Source: Cutaneotrichosporon cavernicola (lineage: Eukaryota; Basidiomycota; Tremellomycetes; Trichosporonales; Trichosporonaceae). Taken from it: a DNA stretch of 64,000 nt. The notes under the pieces were generated by a model. The model saw only the letters and a list, made by a program, of their open reading frames with translations, was not told the origin of the DNA and ran no database searches. Each line of letters opens with the position of its first letter. Position 1 is the stretch's first letter. The translations under genes were made by a program, and so were the position numbers. The stretch covers positions 3,271,001 to 3,335,000 of the forward strand of contig NC_083394.1 in assembly GCF_030864355.1 (NCBI RefSeq), in the 5' to 3' direction. Positions 58,702 to 64,000 of this stretch are shown here, one piece after another.

Positions 58702-60437
58702 CTACTTGCCCCCTCGCTGCCGCTTGCGGCTGCTCTTGGCTTCATGTACCTCGGTCATGCGGGCGTGCAAAGCGTCGCCAATGGCAGCCACCGTGCCTCC
58801 GCTCTCGCTGGAGTCGTCTTCGATCCCCATGTAGCTGCCCGTGCGAGTCGGCTCACCCTCCTCCACCACTTTGCGGTCCGAGTCGTCCTGGACGTCCGGA
58901 GGCGCGCGACGGGCGCCATGTGCACGGCGCGCCCAGTCATCAGCCGCGCCGCGCACGAAGAACAGCGAGGGGCAATGCGGGATATCGCCGTCGTCAGCGT
59001 CCAGGTCCCATGCGCTCTCGTCACCGCTGCTGTCGCCGCCGTCCGAAGTTCCCGCGCTGGCCGTCCGGTCAGCCCCGCGGGCCATGTGGATGTCGCGGGG
59101 CTTGTGGGCCGACTGGAGCGCCGTGTGGGTCGTGGGGGCCGACTGGCGCGTCCCGCGGCCCTCGCCGACGCTGTGCTCGTCGACGCGGTGCCCCTCACCG
59201 CCCGTAGCTGGGGTCAGCCGGTACCCGCGGGACCGGCCGAAGAACACAGTGCGGACGCCTCGGGGCTCGCTAAGGATAAACGGTGTGTGTCGGCCCACGT
59301 TTGAACACACGCCGCTCGTAGCCCCGAGTTTGCGTGCGTAGGCGCTGGCATCGTTCAGGTTGACCGCCCCAACCATCAGCGCCTTGCTCGTCGCCTGGGC
59401 GCCATGGGTTGGATCTCCCATTGGGCCGCCACGTCGGCAGCGGCGGTACACGGGGACCAGAGCCGGAAGGCAGACGTGCCGGCCGTCGTGACATTCGCGG
59501 GAGGGACAGCCTTGGCGGCCTTTCGCCCCTTTGGCACCCCTGTGGCGTGGCCACCGGGGCAGGTGGCCGGCCGGGCGTCGCCGGCGGCGGCAGCACGCAC
59601 CGGGTCAGCAGCAGCGCGCACCAGCCGCATTCCATCCAGCGCCGAGGCAGCTGCAGGCGCAGTGTCGAACTTCAAGATCTCGACCTTGTGCTCGCTGGAG
59701 AGCGCGTCCAGCGCGTCAAAGCCCGCGTCCGGGGCGGCGTGGAGTGACTTGATCTCCACGGGCGCCAAAGACAGCTTCCCCGCGACGTGCCCGACCTCGG
59801 TGACGAAGCGGATGACGGTGAAGAGATCAGGGCGCATCGCCGCGTCGCTGTTGTCGGTGACGCGGCTCGCGCGCACATCGTAGTGCAGCTCTGCCACCGG
59901 GCAAGCGCCTGTTCCCGGGTCTTCTGGCAGACGGCCAGCAGCGAGCAGCTGGGAGACAAGTTCGTGGTATGCTTGGTTTAACATTGTTACCAGCTGAGAG
60001 CTGTCATTTTCCCTGAGGGTGACCCTCGTCTTTACGGGCCGCAGGAAGGACGGTGCGCCCTCGCGCGTGCCAGGCAGGCACGCCGCTGGGCAGCCTGGCG
60101 CACAGCGCTTTAAGCTGCGCCACAGACTGCCGTAGAACTCGCGCTCCACCTCCCAATCCATAGGCTGCAGAACGGTCTCGGCCATCAACTCGGTCGTCCA
60201 TGGCTTGACCTGCGGTGGTTAGCTGGAGAGATAGACAAAGGGCGAGAGAGAGAGAGGGGACGGGGCAGGAGTGACAGGTACGGGTGCCCATGCAGGTACT
60301 CCGTGCCAGTCGTGTCGCAGTGTAGTACTTGTGTCCGCCAGATTGAGCGAAGTGAGCGGCCTTGGGTTGCCCGGGTCAAGCCCAGGGTCGCGATGGTCAA
60401 CAAGAGCAGATAATGACGTGTGATCATGGGGTATCAT
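58702..60437 (-). CDS. Module protein B1, PD-(D/E)XK nuclease-like
   Basis: Exon 1 (60437-60282) starts MIPHDHTSLS and ends HDWHGVPAWAP; a 72-nt intron leads to VKPWTTELMAETVLQPM. A further intron near 59.4-59.5 kb must join the frame ending near TSAFRLWSP to the frame starting QATSKALMVGAVN; several splice pairs fit and the right one is unclear. The core has AMRPDLFTVIRF and, about 23 residues on, APVEIKSLHAAPDAGFDALDAL, the Asp and Glu-x-Lys of PD-(D/E)XK folds. Paralogy with B2 is plain: RPDL/RPDF, EIKSLHAAPDAGFDAL / EFKSLTAAPDAAFDAL, and RTVFFGRSRGYRL / RTIFFGTSRGHRL. The arrangement resembles the nuclease-like part found next to FunK1 kinases in basidiomycetes, but no kinase is here. The tail is basic (SSRKRQRGGK). 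Confidence 0.6.
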
Positions 60438-60565
60438 TGAGTATGTAATCGAACTTGGTGGCAGAGACCTTTGCCACCCAACCACGCACCTGTCGGTCTC
60501 ATGTTGGATCCATCCATCCATCCATCCATCCATCTCTCATCGACCTACCTCATAGTTGGAATGGC
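60438..60565. promoter_or_regulatory. Short divergent promoter of B1 and A2
   Basis: Only 128 bp separate the two starts. A CATC/ATCC microsatellite (about 60507-60533) lies in the middle. If the B1 start is right, both promoters overlap. Confidence 0.4.
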
Positions 60566-61555
60566 ATGACCACGCACGACTCGTACTTGTTGCATGCAAC
60601 GCCGGCCTCTTCAACGTCCGCCCCAGGGATATCGCCGCCTCGCACGCCGTATGTGCCCGTGTTGGATCCCACGTTCCCCCGCGCAACCTATGGGCATCTT
60701 GACTCGTACGCGGACCCCGATGTGAACCCCAGCGCACGAATCCTGTGGGCAGCTCGCGACGCCTCCAGGGTGTGGCCGCGTGTCGCATCCGGCAATACAT
60801 GGGCCACGCTCGACGAGACGACGGTGCTGCTCACAGTGTTTGACAAGGCGCACGCATTGTGAGTCGCGGCCAGGCGCGAGAGTGGGCGTGGTGCCGGAGC
60901 CACTGCTTTTGAGACATGGTGTATCAGCAGCGTACCCATGCGGCCGTCCACGCATCCCGAGCCGTCGTGTCTGCGCCATCGCAACTGACATGGCAGGAAC
61001 CAGGCGCAGTGGAGCCTCCGTCCGAGACGATCACCACATGAATGGCGCGTCGAGACAAACGGGTACATCGATTTGGCCCTGGTGTACGCGCGGCGTGCCC
61101 TGCATGCCGCAGATGCGCTCGATCGCTCTCCCACACGCGCTCGCGCTCGGCGGTTTTGCCGCGATGCGCTAGACGCCTGCGCAGAGCTTCTCGTCGACGG
61201 TCGCCCGCTTCAACCTGACCTGCTCCGCGAATACATAGCTGACCACAACTTTAAGCCCTCCATAGACGACCGCATAGGGGTTCTTCTCGGGGAGTACGAC
61301 CCGCTGATACGACACGCAGCCGTGCTGGCGCGACCACCGGTGTCATCGGCCGCGCCCTTCACGCACGACCCCGTGCGTGGCGAGTACGTGCTGGATGAGG
61401 TGCCCGAGCTTGGGTCCGACGACTCGGACACTAGCGCTGAACGGGTCGCGGTCCCTCAAATGGGAGACATGCGGGACGACAACGTGGACATTGTCTCTGA
61501 GGGCAGACCAAGCATTGACGCTGACCGCCACCCACCGGTCACTCGCAAAACATAA
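60566..61555 (+). CDS. Module protein A2 (paralogue of A1)
   Basis: Exons 60566-60858 and 60997-61555 join to exactly 284 codons (283 aa), with the 138-nt intron at the same Leu codon (A-L | N-Q-A-Q-W) as in A1. It starts MTTHDSYLLHATPASSTSAP. The middle is helical (YIDLALVYARRALHAADALD, ARRFCRDALDACAELLVDGR) and the end is acidic (EVPELGSDDSDTSAE). It is shorter than A1 at both ends. The stop lies 55 bp from the B2 stop, tail to tail. An out-of-frame ATG sits 5 bases upstream. No domain is recognised. Confidence 0.7.
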
Positions 61556-61610
61556 GTGGGTACAAAAGTGTATCATTAACATGTATCATGTACTGGTCTA
61601 TCATTCGTGG

Positions 61611-62987
61611 CTAGACGGGCCTGGCGATCGCAATGTCGGCAGTGTCCAGAGGCTGTTGATCCATGTCATCCTCGTCGTCAAGTTCGTCAAGTTGGTCGGT
61701 GCCGGCCGCCGTGAGCTCGTCATTGATATACTGGAGCACCTGGAGGCCCACCGCGGCGTGCAGAAAAGGCAGTGACGGGGTCGGCGTGACGGCGAGCGAG
61801 CCGGGGCCGTCACGCAACCGGTGCCCACGGGACGTTCCAAAGAAGATGGTGCGCGTGCGAAGGTCCAGGAGAAGTGGTGCGTGGCGGATGAGGGACGACC
61901 ACAGCCCACCCAGACTGGAGCCCTGCAGGCAGTAGCCAGCAACATCGGCGATGTTTGTTGCAGCGACGTGGAGGGCATGCGACATGTTGACTTCCGCATA
62001 TGTGTCTGCCCCGATGCGTGTCTTGGGGTCCCGCACGCAGCTTTGCAGCTTGACGACCACCTTTCCGGGGTCGGACGCGGACGGCACAAACACGAAACGC
62101 TGTGCAAGGGCCATTTCGTCCAAAGCGTCAAACGCAGCGTCCGGCGCGGCGGTGAGCGACTTGAACTCGACAATGGCCAGAATACGGCGCACAAAGGCTG
62201 CCCAGAACGACACGTATGTGACAAAGTCGGGGCGCATCATGGCCTTTGGCACGGGCTCAGGGACATCACCGGCAAGGTGCACAGGCTCACGGACATCACC
62301 AGCGAGGTGCACAGGCTCACGGCCGTCACCGGCAAGGTGGTCCATCTTTGCGTCAAAGTGAGGATGAACCTCGACCCCGTCCAAAGTCGGGAACATGCCC
62401 ACAAGATCGTGCATGAGCGCGTCGTATGTCCGGCCGGAATCTTTGGTTGCAGAATGGATACTGTCGTTCTCGCCGTAGGACGTGCGGGCCGGACGTGTGG
62501 GCAGGACTCCGTCCCCTGCAGTGTGACGTGTGATGGGAAGCATGTCAGCAGCACATGCCTTCGGGCACTGCGCGAGCCACTGGCCGAGGTCGTCGTAGGG
62601 CCGGGACTCCATCTCAGGCGGCATGCGTCGTATAATCCAGCCGGAGATGAGCGGGGCTGCCCACGGCTTGATGGACGGGGAAGGGGGCCGCCGCCTCTGC
62701 GGGGTGAGGAGCTCGGGGTCGCGGTGCTCCCCGAGCACGAGGTGCCAGTCGACAGAGAGGACGGTTGCAAGGCGGTTGCAATCTGGGCGCGTCGTCCTGC
62801 GCATGTTGACTGGGACACCGGGGTCTTGTTGTCGTTGACGTGGTGTTGTCTGCTTTAGTCGCGCTTTCATTGACGCTTCTGTTGTTGTTGCACGTTTCCG
62901 TGTGGGTCCAGTGGCCCAACCATTCGGTTCCGACCAGTCGCACCACATTGAACTTGCTTTGAAGTAACCATAACCTGAAACCGTCAT
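61611..62987 (-). CDS. Module protein B2, PD-(D/E)XK nuclease-like (paralogue of B1)
   Basis: An uninterrupted 458-aa frame; likeness to B1 begins near LATVLSVDWHLVLG and SIKPWAAPLISGW, so the true start may be a later Met such as MRRTTRPDCN. The core reads MMRPDFVTYVSF then AIVEFKSLTAAPDAAFDALDEM, keeping the Asp and Glu-x-Lys. It continues with HALHVAATNIADVAGYCLQG and RTIFFGTSRGHRL, and a very acidic end (DELDDEDDMDQQPLDTADI). Three tandem copies of a 10-residue unit (REPVHLAGDV) lie just before the core. Unlike B1 no intron is needed. The function is unknown; nuclease activity is inference. Confidence 0.65.
   Translation of the reverse strand: MTVSGYGYFKASSMWCDWSEPNGWATGPTRKRATTTEASMKARLKQTTPRQRQQDPGVPVNMRRTTRPDCNRLATVLSVDWHLVLGEHRDPELLTPQRRRPPSPSIKPWAAPLISGWIIRRMPPEMESRPYDDLGQWLAQCPKACAADMLPITRHTAGDGVLPTRPARTSYGENDSIHSATKDSGRTYDALMHDLVGMFPTLDGVEVHPHFDAKMDHLAGDGREPVHLAGDVREPVHLAGDVPEPVPKAMMRPDFVTYVSFWAAFVRRILAIVEFKSLTAAPDAAFDALDEMALAQRFVFVPSASDPGKVVVKLQSCVRDPKTRIGADTYAEVNMSHALHVAATNIADVAGYCLQGSSLGGLWSSLIRHAPLLLDLRTRTIFFGTSRGHRLRDGPGSLAVTPTPSLPFLHAAVGLQVLQYINDELTAAGTDQLDELDDEDDMDQQPLDTADIAIARPV
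62248..62346. repeat. 30-bp coding minisatellite, three copies
   Basis: Three near-identical 30-bp units (GTGCACAGGCTCACGG... type) encode HLAGD-x-x-EPV three times in B2. They are absent from B1. The unit keeps frame. Confidence 0.85.
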
Positions 62988-64000
62988 TGTTAATAGTTAG
63001 CGGGATGCATTTCCACTGGCATGCATTGCAGGAGTTCTCTACCGTGCATCCTTACAGCCAGCCGGACACCACACCACCAAGTGAGACAGCCCGCAAACGC
63101 TCAACGAATCTTTGGTGGCTTCCTTACGCCCCGGCTCGCGATGGTCGCCACAAATGGCACGCCGAACAACATGGCAGCAGCAGTGGCCACAGGAAACCTT
63201 GCGATCCGAACGGTGTCGCTTTCGTGTCACCAGACTTTCGCCATCGAAGAATGGTCATCTCAAATGCCATGTCCCCGGTGTAACGGAACCAAGGACACAC
63301 GCAGGTGCATATCAGATAGGCGACAAGGGGGCAGGTACGGCCCCTAAGTGACAATGCGGGTTGGTGCCGCAGCCGAGGATCGGACGGGAGGAGCAAACCG
63401 GATGTTGAGCAGCATAAGTTAGTCGACATGGTTCAACAGCTCCAGGAGCTTGGGTTCGTCCAGCAGGGGAATGCAGCAAACACAAATTGGCGTTTGTGGC
63501 GTTGGCTGCAGGGAGAGAACGGCTGTAGGTAGTGGACGCCTAGGTGGCCGTTATGATCCACGAACGGATTGTACTACCCGCCAGGCATCATGTATCTTGT
63601 TAAATACTATTTCAAATGAAGTATCAGTTAATAGAAGGAAAACATATTTTATAATCTAATATTGTGGCAGTGTCGCCGTCTCGGTGTTGCTTGTCGCCTA
63701 CAGTTGTAATCAGGTGGTTTCCTGACCATTGATTGGGCTCTAATATGCGCGACTCGTAGATCGTAGAGCAGTCCCCGCTCATCTGTAGGTGTCATGTCAG
63801 ATTAGATTTAGAGATTAGATTTAGAGAATGCTAGGGAATCCCGCGCCGGAGGGTCACTAGTGAGAGCAGTGGTCAAGTCCACATCCACCAACAGTACATT
63901 TGTTGAACACGCTCACAACCCGTACCTATTGTCCATGGTTGGGCGGCTGGCTGAGACGAGTGTTTGCCAGTGGTCTCGTGGGGTCGCCGTGTCCAATCGC
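62988..64000. other. Terminal intergenic region
   Basis: No supported gene. A plus-strand frame near 63160-63345 contains CPRCNGTKDTRRC but nothing else that looks coding. A 13-nt phrase AGATTAGATTTAG is repeated in tandem at about 63805-63830. No telomeric repeat is present. Confidence 0.45.

Noticed and set aside
58543..59304. Plus-strand frames over the 3' half of B1
   Set aside because: The minus frame shows clear paralogy with B2, so the plus frames are shadows.
61821..62858. 345-aa plus-strand frame over B2
   Set aside because: Opposite to the paralogy-supported B2 frame; its composition is that of a shadow.
63021..63347. Frame with CPRCNGTKDTRRC near the right end
   Set aside because: One Cys cluster in an otherwise low-quality frame; could be a fragment of an element but cannot be supported.
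1..64000. CRISPR arrays, bacterial operons, riboswitches
   Set aside because: The sequence is clearly eukaryotic and no such structures are visible.

Overview
The window looks like nuclear DNA of a basidiomycete yeast in the Tremellomycetes, most likely Trichosporonales or a Cryptococcus relative. This is an inference from the gene style: GC-rich coding sequence, many short introns (about 30-60 nt) with GTRNGT donors and YAG acceptors, tightly packed divergent gene pairs, and intron-bearing tRNA genes. No species-specific marker was used.

Positions 2.4-43.8 kb hold mostly conserved housekeeping genes. In order they are an HMG-box transcription factor with a Gln/His tract (+), a leukotriene-A4-hydrolase-type M1 aminopeptidase (-), a fusion of zinc ribbons, phosphopantothenoylcysteine decarboxylase (PPCDC/Hal3) and NUS1 (+), a GDT1 cation transporter (-), an AGE2/SMAP-type ArfGAP (+), a FUN14 protein (-), a TTC27/EMW1 TPR protein (+), a small basic LLP-like nuclear protein (-), proteasome alpha1 (+), MPP-alpha (+), a 69-aa mitochondrial-looking protein (+), an HST3/4-type sirtuin (-), the multifunctional URA2 (+), tRNA-Arg and tRNA-Pro (-), a Cys-rich small ORF (-), phospholipase B (-), a DUF7726-like protein (+) and an atypical aquaglyceroporin (-).

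From about 43.8 kb to the end the character changes. Intergenic stretches are long, simple repeats are common, and no housekeeping gene is recognisable apart from a second tRNA-Pro. This part holds an unrecognised four-exon gene, a 106-aa single-pass membrane protein, an intact spliced Ty1/copia-derived gene with a degraded reverse transcriptase and no integrase or protease, a gene with a possible PD-(D/E)XK core, and a tandem duplication of a two-gene module. Each module has an alpha-helical 'A' protein on + facing a 'B' protein on - with RPD...E-x-K motifs, giving A1> <B1 A2> <B2 across 57.4-63.0 kb. The duplicated module, the PPCDC-NUS1 fusion and the copia-derived gene are the most interesting things seen.

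Exon boundaries were set by eye from splice sites and frame. Where the spliced length comes out as whole codons this is stated. Family names rest on motif recognition, not on searches.
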